A DNA stretch of 64,000 bases from Planotetraspora kaengkrachanensis. Lineage in GTDB: Bacteria; Actinomycetota; Actinomycetes; Streptosporangiales; Streptosporangiaceae. Numbering within the stretch: position 1 is the stretch's first letter; every line of letters begins with the position of its first letter. A program made the position numbers and the translations under genes. The notes beneath the pieces are model-generated. The model did no database searches and was not told the DNA's origin. It was given only the letters and a program-made list of their open reading frames with translations. The stretch covers positions 1-64,000 of the forward strand of contig NZ_BONV01000019.1 of NCBI RefSeq assembly GCF_016862895.1, written 5' to 3'. This document shows, piece after piece, positions 27,963-37,573 of the stretch.

Positions 27963-29942
27963 TCAGAGCAGTTCGGCAGGAAGCTCCGCGGCGTGAAGCA
28001 CGCTCAGCGACGTGACGGCGCGGGTCAGCACGACGTAGAGCCGGGCCAGTCCGCGCTTTTCCGCCGCCACGATGTCGGCGGGCTCCACCACGATGACGTG
28101 GTCGTATTCGAGGCCCTTGGCGAGGCCGGCGGGCACGACGAGCACGCGTTCCTCACCGGTGGAGTCGGCGCCGAGCACGCCGTGCGCGATGCCGTCCAGA
28201 GCCGCTGAGACGGCCGGTACCGAGTCGTCCGCCGCGATGACCCCGATCGACCCCTCGCTCCGCAGCGCCTGCCGTACCACGTCGGGCAGGGCTGCGACCG
28301 CGTCCGGTGTGCGCCGTACGGACAGGGAGCCGGCGCCGGGACGGAGGGAGCGCGGGGCGGCGAGGTCGGGCGCGACCGAGGGGAGCAGCCGGGCGGCGTA
28401 GTCGAGGATCTCGCGCGGCACGCGGAAGCCGAGGGTCAGTTCGGTCACCTCGCCGGACGGCTGGCCGAGGTGCTCGAGCACGGTCTTCCACGACTGGGCC
28501 GACCACGGCGTCGTGCCCTGCGCGATGTCGCCCAGGACCGTCGCGGACCCGGTACGGCACCGCCGTCCCAGCGCGCGCAGTTGCATGGCGGACAGGTCCT
28601 GCGCCTCGTCGACGACCACGTGTCCGTGGGAGGCGGTGCGCTCGATCAGGTCGGCCAGTTCGTCGAGCAGCGCGGCGTCGGCGGCCGACCACTTGGCGGA
28701 CTTGTGCGACTTGGCCGGCTTGCGCCACAGGACGGCCTCCTGCTCCTCGGGCGACAGGTCGGACCTGGCGGCCCGGGCGAGGAAGTCGGCGTCGGAGAGC
28801 AGCCGGAAGAGCACCTGCTCGGGGGTGAGCTTCGGCCAGACCGTGTCGAGGATCTGCTTGACCGGCTTGGAGCGCGCGACCGCGTCCTGCACCCGGTCGT
28901 CGGGCGACTCGCCCCGGCGCTCCATCTGGACGAGCACCGCGTGGGCGAGCCGCTGGGCGAGCGTCGCGCGGCCGGGGGCGTACCGGATCGTGCCGCGGAG
29001 CGAGGCGACGATCTCGCGCACCTCGTGATCGGCGACGCGGTAGCGGTTGATCCCCTTGGTGTAGAGCACGCCCTCCTCGGGTTTGGTGACGTGCAGCCAG
29101 AGGGCGCGCCTGAGCACGGCGGCCATCCGGGCGTCTCCCTTGACGGAGGCCGTGACCGGGTCCTCGGGGAAGGAGTGATCGCCCAGGATCCCCGCGACGG
29201 TGGTCTGGTCGACCTTCACCTCGCCGAGCGCGGGCAGGACCGAGGAGATGTACGACAGGAAGGCCCGGTTGGGGCCGACGATCATCACGCCGTTCCTGGA
29301 GAGGCGTTCGCGGTGCGTGAAGAGCAGGTAGGCGGCACGGTGCAGGCCGACCGCCGTCTTCCCGGTGCCCGGGGCTCCCTGGACGCAGACGGTCACGGTC
29401 AGATCGGACCGGACGATCTCGTCCTGGTCGGGCTGGATGGTCGCGACGATGTCGCGCATCGGGCCGGTGCGGGGGCGCTCGATCTCCTCGGCCAGCAGCC
29501 TGCTCTGCGCGAGCTCCCTGCCGTCCATGGGCTCGTCCTCGTAGGCCGTCAGGTCGCCGCCGTGGTATCCGAACCTGCGGCGGAGCGTGACGCCCATCGG
29601 GTCGGCCGGGCTGGCCTGGTAGAACGCGCGGGACACCGGGGCACGCCAGTCGATCACCAGGGCGCGCCTGTCCTCGTCGTGCACATGCCGCCGGCCGACG
29701 TAGATCGTGCCCGGTATGTCGCCGCCGGGCGAAAGCTCGAGCCTGCCGAAGAACAGCGGCGTGTCCTTGTGGTCGGCCAGAGCGGCGACCCGCTGGTCGA
29801 GCAGGCCCTGGAGAATCTGTTGCGAGACCCAGTCGCCGGCGGCGTCCGCCGACAACGACTGCGCGTGTTCGCGCATCGACGTGAGGGCGGCCCGAGACAC
29901 CGCGAGGTGGGTGCGCTCGGCTTCGAGGACGTTTTCCGGCAT
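27963..29942 (-). CDS. HelD/HelR-like superfamily 1 helicase (RNA polymerase recycling factor)
   Basis: 659 residues from ATG 29942, which has AAGGAG seven bases upstream; the longer frame to 30173 reads into the divergent gene. The N-terminal region (MPENVLEAERTHLAVSRAAL, then a helical arm) precedes the SF1 ATPase with Walker A GAPGTGKTAVGLHR, DEAQD-type Walker B (VVDEAQDLSAMQLRALG), and motif VI VLTRAVTSLSVLH near the end. The domain order and N-terminal coiled-coil arm match HelD proteins that pull RNA polymerase off DNA; the actinobacterial branch includes HelR, linked to rifamycin tolerance in Streptomyces. HelR identity is inference. It is divergent from a small membrane protein. Confidence 0.85.
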   Translation of the reverse strand: MPENVLEAERTHLAVSRAALTSMREHAQSLSADAAGDWVSQQILQGLLDQRVAALADHKDTPLFFGRLELSPGGDIPGTIYVGRRHVHDEDRRALVIDWRAPVSRAFYQASPADPMGVTLRRRFGYHGGDLTAYEDEPMDGRELAQSRLLAEEIERPRTGPMRDIVATIQPDQDEIVRSDLTVTVCVQGAPGTGKTAVGLHRAAYLLFTHRERLSRNGVMIVGPNRAFLSYISSVLPALGEVKVDQTTVAGILGDHSFPEDPVTASVKGDARMAAVLRRALWLHVTKPEEGVLYTKGINRYRVADHEVREIVASLRGTIRYAPGRATLAQRLAHAVLVQMERRGESPDDRVQDAVARSKPVKQILDTVWPKLTPEQVLFRLLSDADFLARAARSDLSPEEQEAVLWRKPAKSHKSAKWSAADAALLDELADLIERTASHGHVVVDEAQDLSAMQLRALGRRCRTGSATVLGDIAQGTTPWSAQSWKTVLEHLGQPSGEVTELTLGFRVPREILDYAARLLPSVAPDLAAPRSLRPGAGSLSVRRTPDAVAALPDVVRQALRSEGSIGVIAADDSVPAVSAALDGIAHGVLGADSTGEERVLVVPAGLAKGLEYDHVIVVEPADIVAAEKRGLARLYVVLTRAVTSLSVLHAAELPAELL

Positions 29943-30053
29943 GCCGAACTCCTTCAGGACGCGGGAAAGACAAGAGCCTACCGACGGCCGCCCGACGAAC
30001 CCAAATGGTTTTCTTGTGCGTGTTGCACCTTCTGTCCGGGTACCTGTATCGGG

Positions 30054-30359
30054 GTGACGCGGACTTGGATGCCTCCCGCCATTCCTGCCACGGCGAGTCT
30101 GCTGCTCGCCGTCTTCTGGGCGTTGTCGGTCTTCGGCGGCTGGGGCGTCGAGGCGTTCTGCCCGGCCGCGCAATCGCCCGGCGCGTGCGCCGACAGGATC
30201 GCCTCCGCCGTCCGGGTCTCCGGCGGGATCGCGCTTTTCGCCGCCGCCTCGACGACGGCCGCCTGGTTCACCCGGAGGCAGGGTCTGCTCGGCGTCGCGG
30301 TGTTGTCGTGGGTGGCGGCGGTCGGCGCGCTCTTCGTGGGAGGAGTGATCGCCCAGTAA
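30054..30359 (+). CDS. Small hydrophobic membrane protein
   Basis: About 101 residues (96 if ATG 30069 is used). Two or three membrane segments are visible: ATASLLLAVFWALSVFGGWG, an intervening Cys-containing loop (EAFCPAAQSPGACADRI), then GGIALFAAASTTAAWF and LLGVAVLSWVAAVGALFVGG. No family recognised. Codon use is typical of the genome. The start is uncertain because no strong ribosome-binding site is seen. It is divergent from the helicase gene, 111 bases away. Confidence 0.55.
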   Translation: MTRTWMPPAIPATASLLLAVFWALSVFGGWGVEAFCPAAQSPGACADRIASAVRVSGGIALFAAASTTAAWFTRRQGLLGVAVLSWVAAVGALFVGGVIAQ

Positions 30360-30526
30360 TCACCCCAATACGCTGCGATTTCTATCAAATTGGCATGGCT
30401 CACGTAGGGCGAATTGCGTGATTTGCCACAAAGATGGGGTATGGGCGTTCCTGCTGTTCTGGTGTGGGGGGGTGATGCGGTTGTCTGGGGCCAAGGGGAT
30501 TTCCTGGACCTGACCTGGCACCCGCG
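30360..30526. other. Short intergenic gap before XPB
   Basis: 167 bases between the small membrane-protein gene and the XPB stop. I see no gene, tRNA or clear promoter. A palindrome at its right edge belongs to the XPB 3' end. Confidence 0.4.
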
Positions 30527-30549
30527 CCCGGCGAGATCATCTCGCCGGG
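30527..30549 (-). terminator. Palindromic hairpin overlapping the XPB stop codon
   Basis: CCCGGCGAGAT at 30527-30537 and ATCTCGCCGGG at 30539-30549 form an 11-bp perfect palindrome with one central base. It spans the stop codon of the leftward XPB gene, so it sits in both the last codons and the 3' end. No T tract follows on the minus strand, so intrinsic termination is uncertain. Confidence 0.5.
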
Positions 30550-32192
30550 TTCTCCTCGCCCACGTCGTCCGCGTCCACGATGCGGTAGGCGTATCCCTGC
30601 TCGGCGAGGAACCGCTGCCTGTGCGCGGCGAATTCCTGATCCACCGTGTCGCGGCTCACGATGGAGTAGAAGCGCGCGCCCCCGCCGTCGGCCTTGGGAC
30701 GCAGCACGCGGCCGAGCCGTTGCGCCTCCTCCTGCCGTGAGCCGAACGTGCCCGACACCTGGATCGCGATGGACGCCTCGGGCAGGTCGATCGAGAAGTT
30801 CGCGACCTTCGACACCACCAGGACCTGGATCTCCTTGTCCCGGAAGGCCTGGAACAGCCGCTCCCGCTCGCGCACCCGGGTCTCGCCCTTGATCACCGGG
30901 GCGTCGAGATGCTCGCTCAGCTCGTCGAGCTGGTCGATGTACTGGCCGATCACCAGGACCTGCTCGCCGGCGTGCCGGCGGACCAGGGCCTCGGTCACCC
31001 GGGTCTTCGACGGCGTCGTCGAGCAGAACCGGTACCGCTCCTCGGCCTCGGCCATCGCGTAGGCCAGCCGCTCCTCGTCGCTGAGGGTCACCCGCACCTC
31101 GACGCAGTCGGCGGGGGCGATCCAGCCCTGCGTCTCCATCTCCTTCCACGGCGCGTCGTAGCGCTTGGGGCCGATGAGAGAGAACACGTCGCCCTCGCGG
31201 CCGTCCTCGCGGATCAGCGTCGCGGTCAGGCCCATCCGGCGGCGGGCCTGCAGGTCGGCCGTCATGCGGAAGATCGGTGCGGGCAGCAGGTGCACCTCGT
31301 CGTAGATCACGAGGCCCCAGTCGCGGGCGTCGAACAGCTCGAGGTGCCGGTAGACGCCCTGCCGCCTCGTCGTCATGACCTGGTAGGTCGCGATCGTGAC
31401 CGGGCGGATCTCCTTCTTGGTCCCGGTGTACTCGCCGATCTCGTCCTCCGTGAGGGAGGTGCGCTTGATCAGCTCCTGCTTCCACTGGTGCGCGGAGACG
31501 GTGTTGGTCACCAGGATCAGCGTCGTCGCCTCGGCGTGCGCCATGGCGGCGGCGCCCACGATGGTCTTGCCCGCGCCGCAGGGGAGCACCACCACGCCGG
31601 ATCCGCCGTGCCAGAACGCGTCCGCCGCCTCCTTCTGGTACGGCCGCAGCGCCCAGCCGTCCTCGGCCAGCGCGATCGCGTGGTGCTCGCCGTCGACGTA
31701 GCCGGCGAGGTCCTCGGCGGGCCAGCCGATCTTGAGGAGCAGCTGCTTGATGTTGCCCCGCTCCGAGGGGTGCACGGCGACCGCGTCGGCTCCGATCCGG
31801 TCGCCGAGCAGCGGCTGGATCTTCTTGGACCGCAGCACCTCCTCGAGGACGGCACGGTCCGTGCTGGTGAGGGTGAGCCCGTGGACGGGGTGCTTCTCCA
31901 GACGGAGCCTGCCGTAGCGGGACATGGTCTCCGCGACGTCCACGAGCAGCGCGTGGGGCACCGGATAGCGGCTGTACTCGATCAGCGCGTCGACGACCTG
32001 CTCGGCGTCGTGGCCCGCCGCCCGCGCGTTCCACAACGCCAGAGGGGTGACCCGGTAGGTGTGCACGTGCTCGGGAGCGCGCTCGAGCTCGGCGAACGGC
32101 GCGATCGCCTTACGGCACTCGTCGGCTCGTGCGTGATCGACCTCGAGCAGCAGCGTCTTGTCCGACTGAACGATCAGGGGCCCGTCATTCAA
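30537..32192 (-). CDS. XPB-type DNA repair helicase (ERCC3 homologue)
   Basis: 551 residues. TTG 32192 is chosen (LNDGPLIVQSDKT) because the mycobacterial homologue begins MTDGPLIVQSDKT, and GGGAG lies seven bases upstream; the published-style ATG further upstream has no support. Motifs in order: Walker A VVLPCGAGKTIVGA, the XPB DEVH box (VIYDEVHLLPAPIFRMTADL), RED-like motif TATLIREDGREGDVF, and helicase motifs V and VI (QVSGTFGSRQEEAQRLGRVLRPKADGG). SF2 3'-5' DNA helicase with a nucleotide-excision-repair role. The partner gene just upstream on this strand encodes a helicase-associated protein, as in mycobacteria. Confidence 0.94.
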   Translation of the reverse strand: MNDGPLIVQSDKTLLLEVDHARADECRKAIAPFAELERAPEHVHTYRVTPLALWNARAAGHDAEQVVDALIEYSRYPVPHALLVDVAETMSRYGRLRLEKHPVHGLTLTSTDRAVLEEVLRSKKIQPLLGDRIGADAVAVHPSERGNIKQLLLKIGWPAEDLAGYVDGEHHAIALAEDGWALRPYQKEAADAFWHGGSGVVVLPCGAGKTIVGAAAMAHAEATTLILVTNTVSAHQWKQELIKRTSLTEDEIGEYTGTKKEIRPVTIATYQVMTTRRQGVYRHLELFDARDWGLVIYDEVHLLPAPIFRMTADLQARRRMGLTATLIREDGREGDVFSLIGPKRYDAPWKEMETQGWIAPADCVEVRVTLSDEERLAYAMAEAEERYRFCSTTPSKTRVTEALVRRHAGEQVLVIGQYIDQLDELSEHLDAPVIKGETRVRERERLFQAFRDKEIQVLVVSKVANFSIDLPEASIAIQVSGTFGSRQEEAQRLGRVLRPKADGGGARFYSIVSRDTVDQEFAAHRQRFLAEQGYAYRIVDADDVGEENPAR

Positions 32193-32243
32193 AAGTCCGC
32201 TCCCTTGTCCGGATGAACCGCATAACAAACTACCGAGCAGAAA

Positions 32244-34622
32244 TCAGCCCACGTCCGCGATGCCGGTTATCCGGTGCAGGGCGAACCGGTGGACGGCCGC
32301 ACGGGTCTCGTCGTATGCGGTGAGGTAGCCACCCTCCATCCGGGCGGGTTCGAGGATGCGGCTGGTGGCGTGACCCTGTGCGTCAAGGTATCCGATCCAG
32401 ACCCGTGACCCTTGCCGGATGGCCTCCTGGAGGGCCTGGATCGTCGCCGTGGCGGGCGACCGGGGCACCTGCCCGTCGGGACCGTGCGACGGACGGCGAC
32501 GGTTGCGATGGGCCTCGTCCCCGGCCCGCATGGCGCGGATGGCGGCCGCCGCGACATCGGGCTCGGGCCCGGCAGGGACCGAGGTACGGGCGACCGGCGG
32601 TCCTTCGGTCCGCCGGCTCTCGGCCCTGGAGACCAGCACGTCGCCCTCAAGAGACTCGGCGACCGGCGCGTATCCCATCGCGCGGAGCGAGTCGAGCAGG
32701 GTGGCGCGGGACGTCTTGGACGCCAGAACGGTGGGTGCGAGCCGCCGCAGCCGCAGGAGCCCCGACCGCTTGTCCGCGAGCACCTCGTCCAGCACGGAGG
32801 GGTCGTCGCACCGGACGTAGGCGGACGCCGTACCGACGCGGATGCGGCCGTGGCGGCGGGCCACGTCGGTGATCAGGTAACGCAGCGGCTGGGGGACGGA
32901 GGTGGTGGAGTGGCGCTCGAGCATGCCGGCCATGTCGTCGGCGGACTGCCCGGCGTCGAGGGCCCGCCGGATCGAGCGTTCGCTGAAGCGGTAAACGGTC
33001 GCGCCCCCCTTCGACTCGACATCGGCGGCAAGGGCGAGCCACCGTCCGAGATCGCTGGTGAGCGGACCGGGGGCGACCGCGGTCAGGTCGGCCTGGAGCA
33101 GCACGTGGTCCACCGGTTCGGGGAGCAGCGGGGCGAGCAGCCCGGCGGCGGTGCCGTCCCCGCGGACGATCCCGCGGCCGTGCTCCGAGAGGATCCCCAG
33201 CCCGGTGACGCCCACCTGTTCGGCCTCCCGCAGGGTGAACTCGGCGAGCCGGTCACGCTGGGCGCCCCTGCGCCTGGGCTGCTCCCAGGCGAGCCTGGCG
33301 AGCACGGACGCGGTCGTGGGCGCGAGGCCGGGACCCGCGGAGGCGAGCACGGCCAGCGTCTGGGTGCGGACCTGGGCCGCGGCCGCCCTGCGGAGGTCGG
33401 GATGGAGCGCGTTCAGCGGCCGGTCGCGGTCGTCGCGCTCCCCGATGAGCCCGGGGACGCGGTCCATGGCGGCCCAGGCGGAGGCGAGCAGGGCCCATCG
33501 GTCCTCGGTGGCCTTGACCCGCCAGCCGTCGTAGGCCGAGGTCGGCAGCCACTCTCCGTCGACCGATCCGCCCGACGCGAAGAGTCCGGCGGCGTAGGCG
33601 ATCTCCACGACCAGCCCGGCCGCCCATTCCGGCAGGTCGAGCAGCTGTGCCGTCCTCTTCAGATCCCTGATGGCGAGCCCGCCCGTGCGCAGGACTCCGG
33701 GAGGGTCGACACTCCAGTGCTCGCAGAGCTCCTCCACCGTCCGCACCAGAGTGAAAGCCTGGCCCGCCGCGGTCCTGTCGGCGAGCTTCTGGTTCCGTAC
33801 GACGCCCTCGAGGTCAGGCGGACGGGGGGACAGGTCGCGGTGGACGCGACCGTCGCGCAGGAAGAGCGCCACCTCCCGGGGCAGGGCGACGGTCTCCTCG
33901 CCGGTCGCCCCCAGCAGGCCGCGCGCGAGGAGCTGCTCGATGGGCGACTGCGCGGTGGCGACCCGGATCTCTCTGCGGGCGTTGGGCAGCCGTCCGCTCG
34001 CCGGCCCCCAGGACAGCTCGTCGAGGGCGGCCCGCGCCTGCGGCGCGACCTCGGCCACCAGGCGGCCCACCGTCACGGGATCGGCGAGGAGCTCGGCCAG
34101 CCTGTCGCGGGGAGATCCGTCACGCCGCGGCGCCCCCATGTCGTTCAGCAGGGTCTCGAGCGCCTCCGGCGGATGATGCCGGAACACCTCCGCGGCAGGC
34201 GGCCCGAGCCCGGCGGGAGGCTCGAGGGCCTCGATCACGCCAGGGGCGGGCAGCAGGGCGTCGTCGGGCCCGAACACGAGGCCTCTGGTCCTGAGCCGGT
34301 CGAGCGCCTCGTCGAGCGCCGCGTCCAATTCCCCTTCGCCCGTCGTGCCCGCCGCGGCCTTCCTCAGGGCCGACCTGAGCGCCTTGCGGCCGACGGGCCC
34401 GGACTGGAGGGTCAGCGTCTCGACCACGGCGAGGGTGAACCTGTCGAGCCTGTCGAGGGCCCTGCCGAGCGCGGAAGGGCTGGCGGCGCGGGCGGCGAGC
34501 CCCTCGACGTGAGCGGGAACGGGCGTGATGAGCTCAGGCCGCGCCGTCACGAGGGCGCGCAGCTGCTCGTCCGTCCGGCCACGCAGCCACTCGGTGAACT
34601 CAGTGCTCGTCATCCGTTCCAT
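32244..34622 (-). CDS. Helicase-associated (XPB/Ssl2-like N-terminal) protein
   Basis: About 792 residues (ATG 34622 or ATG 34613; neither has a clear ribosome-binding site). The N-terminal part (STEFTEWLRGRTDEQLRALVTARPELITPVP) and the long winged-helix-rich body resemble the XPB/Ssl2-like helicase-associated domain; the last ~70 residues (SRVWIGYLDAQGHATSRIL...TAYDETRAAVHRFALHRITG) are a WYL-like beta domain. No ATPase motifs occur. It sits immediately upstream of XPB on the same strand (51 bases), the same order I recall in mycobacteria, so it is probably an accessory subunit. Confidence 0.82.
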   Translation of the reverse strand: MERMTSTEFTEWLRGRTDEQLRALVTARPELITPVPAHVEGLAARAASPSALGRALDRLDRFTLAVVETLTLQSGPVGRKALRSALRKAAAGTTGEGELDAALDEALDRLRTRGLVFGPDDALLPAPGVIEALEPPAGLGPPAAEVFRHHPPEALETLLNDMGAPRRDGSPRDRLAELLADPVTVGRLVAEVAPQARAALDELSWGPASGRLPNARREIRVATAQSPIEQLLARGLLGATGEETVALPREVALFLRDGRVHRDLSPRPPDLEGVVRNQKLADRTAAGQAFTLVRTVEELCEHWSVDPPGVLRTGGLAIRDLKRTAQLLDLPEWAAGLVVEIAYAAGLFASGGSVDGEWLPTSAYDGWRVKATEDRWALLASAWAAMDRVPGLIGERDDRDRPLNALHPDLRRAAAAQVRTQTLAVLASAGPGLAPTTASVLARLAWEQPRRRGAQRDRLAEFTLREAEQVGVTGLGILSEHGRGIVRGDGTAAGLLAPLLPEPVDHVLLQADLTAVAPGPLTSDLGRWLALAADVESKGGATVYRFSERSIRRALDAGQSADDMAGMLERHSTTSVPQPLRYLITDVARRHGRIRVGTASAYVRCDDPSVLDEVLADKRSGLLRLRRLAPTVLASKTSRATLLDSLRAMGYAPVAESLEGDVLVSRAESRRTEGPPVARTSVPAGPEPDVAAAAIRAMRAGDEAHRNRRRPSHGPDGQVPRSPATATIQALQEAIRQGSRVWIGYLDAQGHATSRILEPARMEGGYLTAYDETRAAVHRFALHRITGIADVG

Positions 34623-34676
34623 CGTAGGGCCGCATTTTTCGAGCATCACTCGACCGGGGGCGAGTGCTGAGGCAGT

Positions 34677-35594
34677 ATGACGAGCATGATCGAGCGTGCG
34701 GACCAGCTCGTTCTCGAGTTCGTCAGCAGGGTGGCCGACGCCGCTCACGGCAGGCTGCGCCCCGAACAGCGGCTCGATTTCGTCCACCGGCTACGCGCCG
34801 GCGTCGAGCGGGCGCGCGCAGGCAGCGAGGATCCAAAGCACGTCGCCAAGGTCATCGCCGGTTTCGGTACGCCGGCCGACCTGATCGACCAGGAGATCCG
34901 CAGGCTCGCGGCCGCCCAGCAGGCCGCCCGGCGATCCGGGGACCAGGCGGTGCCGGACGACGCCCGTCCGGCGGGTGAGGGGGACACGGCGGTGTTCCCC
35001 GTGATCGCCGACGACGGCGAACCGCGCCGGGGAACCCACCCGGAGGACGCGGAAAGGCGGCTGCCTCCCGGTGTGATCTACGGCCGCCGGATCGCGACGG
35101 AGCGGGTCTCCCGCAGGGCCGATCGGCCCGCACCGCTGCTACGGCTGCGCCGTGCGGCCATGGCCGGTGGCAATCCGATGGCCACCGGGGGGAGGGACGC
35201 CCGGACGATCTTCCTCAACAACCGCCGCGAGACGGTGGCGCTCGTCCTGCTCGTCGCGGCGGGCCTGCTCGTCCCGTTCCGCCTGCCGACGCTGGCGATC
35301 TTCCCGATCCCCGGGATCGTGTGGGCCGCGGCGGCCCTGACCCTGCTCGCCTGCCAGGGATGGTCGTTCTCCGACCGGCTGATCGGTCTGACCGTCCCCG
35401 TCGTCGCCTTCGCGGTCGGCGGGGTCCTGCTCGGAGCGGCGCGCACGGAGGGCGGGAGCGTCCAGGCGTTCATGGTTTCGTTCCACAACGTGAGCGGCGT
35501 GCTCTTCATTCTCGGAACGGCCGCGTCGGTGTCCTGGCTGGCCTTTCGGCTGCTCGATCCACCCCATGGAGAAAGCGGAAACAATCGCCGATAA
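34677..35594 (+). CDS. Membrane protein with N-terminal helical regulatory segment
   Basis: 305 residues. Residues 1-85 are helical and charged (ADQLVLEFVSRVADAAHGRL...VAKVIAGFGTPADLIDQEIR), the 'permease-prefix / DUF1700-like' pattern. A disordered acidic linker follows to ~150, then four or five membrane helices (VALVLLVAAGLLVPFRLPTL, IVWAAAALTLLACQGW, LTVPVVAFAVGGVLLGA, GVLFILGTAASVSWLAF). Divergent from the helicase-associated gene; the start sits about 60 bases from it. Function unknown, but similar actinobacterial proteins are widespread. Confidence 0.7.
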   Translation: MTSMIERADQLVLEFVSRVADAAHGRLRPEQRLDFVHRLRAGVERARAGSEDPKHVAKVIAGFGTPADLIDQEIRRLAAAQQAARRSGDQAVPDDARPAGEGDTAVFPVIADDGEPRRGTHPEDAERRLPPGVIYGRRIATERVSRRADRPAPLLRLRRAAMAGGNPMATGGRDARTIFLNNRRETVALVLLVAAGLLVPFRLPTLAIFPIPGIVWAAAALTLLACQGWSFSDRLIGLTVPVVAFAVGGVLLGAARTEGGSVQAFMVSFHNVSGVLFILGTAASVSWLAFRLLDPPHGESGNNRR

Positions 35595-35717
35595 ACCACT
35601 CGCGTGTCGATCTCGTGATGTGCAGGCTTACTTCCCAGAGTGGGGGTCCGCAGCGGCCCTCTCAGGGCATAACCTACTTGCAATCACCTTCACGACAGTC
35701 TGAACGAGGTCACCCCT

Positions 35718-36116
35718 GTGCCGAGTGGCAAGGTCAAGTGGTATGACGCCGACAAGGGTTTCGGCTTTCTCACGCGCGATGACGGCGGTGAGGTATTCGT
35801 ACATTCTTCGGCGCTTCCCAAGGGCACGGAGGCGCTGAAGCCGGGGCAGCGGGTCGAGTTCGGTGTGGCCGAGGGCCGTCGGGGCCAGCAGGCCCTTTCT
35901 GTCCGGGTCCTGGAGCAGCCGCCGACCCTGGCGAAGGCCGCCAAGCCGAAGGGCAAGCGGAAGAGCCCGGACGAGATGGTGGTCATCGTCGAGGACCTGA
36001 TCAAGTTGCTCGACGACATCTCGAACTCCTACCAGAGGGGGAAGCACCCCGACGTCGCCCATGCCAAGAAGGTGGCGACGGTGCTGCGGGCGGTCGCCGA
36101 CGACATCGACGGGTGA
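35718..36116 (+). CDS. Cold shock protein with C-terminal helical extension
   Basis: 132 residues, GTG start. Residues 1-66 are a cold shock domain (KVKWYDADKGFGFLTRDDGG and VFVHSSAL). After a Lys-rich linker (AKAAKPKGKRK) there is a ~50-residue helical segment (MVVIVEDLIKLLDDISNSYQ, then HAKKVATVLRAVADDI). This two-part form is the actinobacterial CspB-type, longer than the 66-residue protein at 24838. The extension may mediate self-association or binding to the translation machinery, but no motif shows it. Confidence 0.92.
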   Translation: MPSGKVKWYDADKGFGFLTRDDGGEVFVHSSALPKGTEALKPGQRVEFGVAEGRRGQQALSVRVLEQPPTLAKAAKPKGKRKSPDEMVVIVEDLIKLLDDISNSYQRGKHPDVAHAKKVATVLRAVADDIDG

Positions 36117-36146
36117 CGCGGCGGGCGGCGTAGTCAGGCGGTGTGG

Positions 36147-37511
36147 TCAGGCGGCCGGTTCGGGAGTGACGGCCGCCAGCCGCCTGCGCCGGTGAGTGAG
36201 AAGCCACACGAGGGAGAAGGCGAGCCCCGCGGAGACCACCGCCAGCCCCGTGGGGCCGGGTGTGAACAACGACATGACCAGGCCCAGGAGGCCGCCGAAC
36301 ACCCAGGCGATCTGGAGCAGCGTCTCCACGACGCCGAAGGTGGACGACCGGACCTCCTCGCCGATCTCCCGCTGGACGATCGCGTCGAGCGCGAGCTTGC
36401 CGAGGCTCTGGGCGAAGGCGCCCACCAGGGCGACCACGAGGGCCGTCCACAGGGAGAAGAAGAACGCCGCCGCGACCGTGGTCACGGTCGTCACCGCGAG
36501 CGTGACCAGCACCGTCAGGAGCGGTGATCGGGATCGGACCCAGGAGGCGACCGCCGCGCCCGCCAGTCCGCCGCCGCCCGCGGCGAGCGCCAGCAGGGTC
36601 AGGGCCGCCTCGGGGGCGAGACCGTTGAGATGGTGGTCCTGCACCAGGAAGAGCAGGAAGAACACCAGGAACCCGGCCTGCACGCGGATGGCGGCGTTCG
36701 CGGTCATCGCCTCGCCGACCACCTGACCCACGCTCAGGATGGTCCGCCACCTCGACGGCCGCGCCGCCCCGGCGCCCACCTCGGTGCCCGCCTCAGTGGC
36801 CGTCTCAGTGGCTGTTTCGGCGTCCATCTCGACGTCGGGTGAGTCGACGTGCCGCGGGAGCCGTACGGCGACGACGCCCGCCGCGAAGAAGAGCGGCATC
36901 GTGACGCGCAGAACCCATTCCGGCCCCGCCAGGGCGGCCACCCCGGTCGACAGGGCGGCGCCCACTCCCGCGGAGACCAGGGCGAACAGGGAGACCCGCG
37001 CGTTCGCCGTCACCAGCGGGATGTCGGCCGGCAGGACGCTCGGCATGATCGCCGCCCGGGACACGTTGTACGCCTTGGACAACACGAGCACGGCCAGGGC
37101 GGAAGGGAAGAGCGTGATCGCGTCGGAGGAGTGCACGGCGCCCGCCATGCCCCAGCACAGCAACCCGCGCGCGAACAGGGTCCCGGCCATGATGTAGCGC
37201 CGCCCGGACCTGAAACGGTCGAGGACGGGGCCGACGAAGGGCGCCACGACGGCGAAGGGGACCATCGTGATCAAGAGGTAGAGCGCCACCTGGCCGCGCG
37301 CCTGTCCGACGGGCAGCCGGAAGAGCAGCGCGCCGGCCAGGGAGACCGTGATCAGCGCGTCGCCGGCCGAATGGGCCGCGGTCAGTTCGATCAGCCGGCC
37401 GAGGCCGGTCCGATCAGCGCCGTTGGCATGCGTGAGCCGCCGGGTCGCCCGCCCTGGCGCTCCCACAGCACGCACAACTTTCGGCCAAAAATTCACCATA
37501 GGCACCGACAT
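36147..37511 (-). CDS. MFS transporter
   Basis: 454 residues (450 if ATG 37499 is the true start). Twelve predicted membrane helices, with the MFS signature FVGPVLDRFRSGRRYIMAGT after helix 2 and a Glu/Asp/Thr-rich central loop (DAETATETATEAGTEVGA). The group is close to the drug-efflux-type MFS found next to the DUF3027 gene in many actinobacteria (the mycobacterial counterpart sits in the same neighbourhood). Substrate cannot be inferred. Divergent from the DUF3027 gene. Confidence 0.88.
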   Translation of the reverse strand: MSVPMVNFWPKVVRAVGAPGRATRRLTHANGADRTGLGRLIELTAAHSAGDALITVSLAGALLFRLPVGQARGQVALYLLITMVPFAVVAPFVGPVLDRFRSGRRYIMAGTLFARGLLCWGMAGAVHSSDAITLFPSALAVLVLSKAYNVSRAAIMPSVLPADIPLVTANARVSLFALVSAGVGAALSTGVAALAGPEWVLRVTMPLFFAAGVVAVRLPRHVDSPDVEMDAETATETATEAGTEVGAGAARPSRWRTILSVGQVVGEAMTANAAIRVQAGFLVFFLLFLVQDHHLNGLAPEAALTLLALAAGGGGLAGAAVASWVRSRSPLLTVLVTLAVTTVTTVAAAFFFSLWTALVVALVGAFAQSLGKLALDAIVQREIGEEVRSSTFGVVETLLQIAWVFGGLLGLVMSLFTPGPTGLAVVSAGLAFSLVWLLTHRRRRLAAVTPEPAA

Positions 37512-37573
37512 CCCTTCCAGTGTTACCCCATAGAGCCGGTGCGGTCCGCTCTCGGCGTGGGTGAAAATGGAGT

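Noticed and set aside
28470..30068. Very long open frames antisense to the HelD-like helicase
   Set aside because: They are GC-frame shadows: low-complexity translations with no motifs, while the minus-strand frame has complete SF1 motifs. Only the last ~100 residues, outside the helicase gene, look like a real membrane protein.
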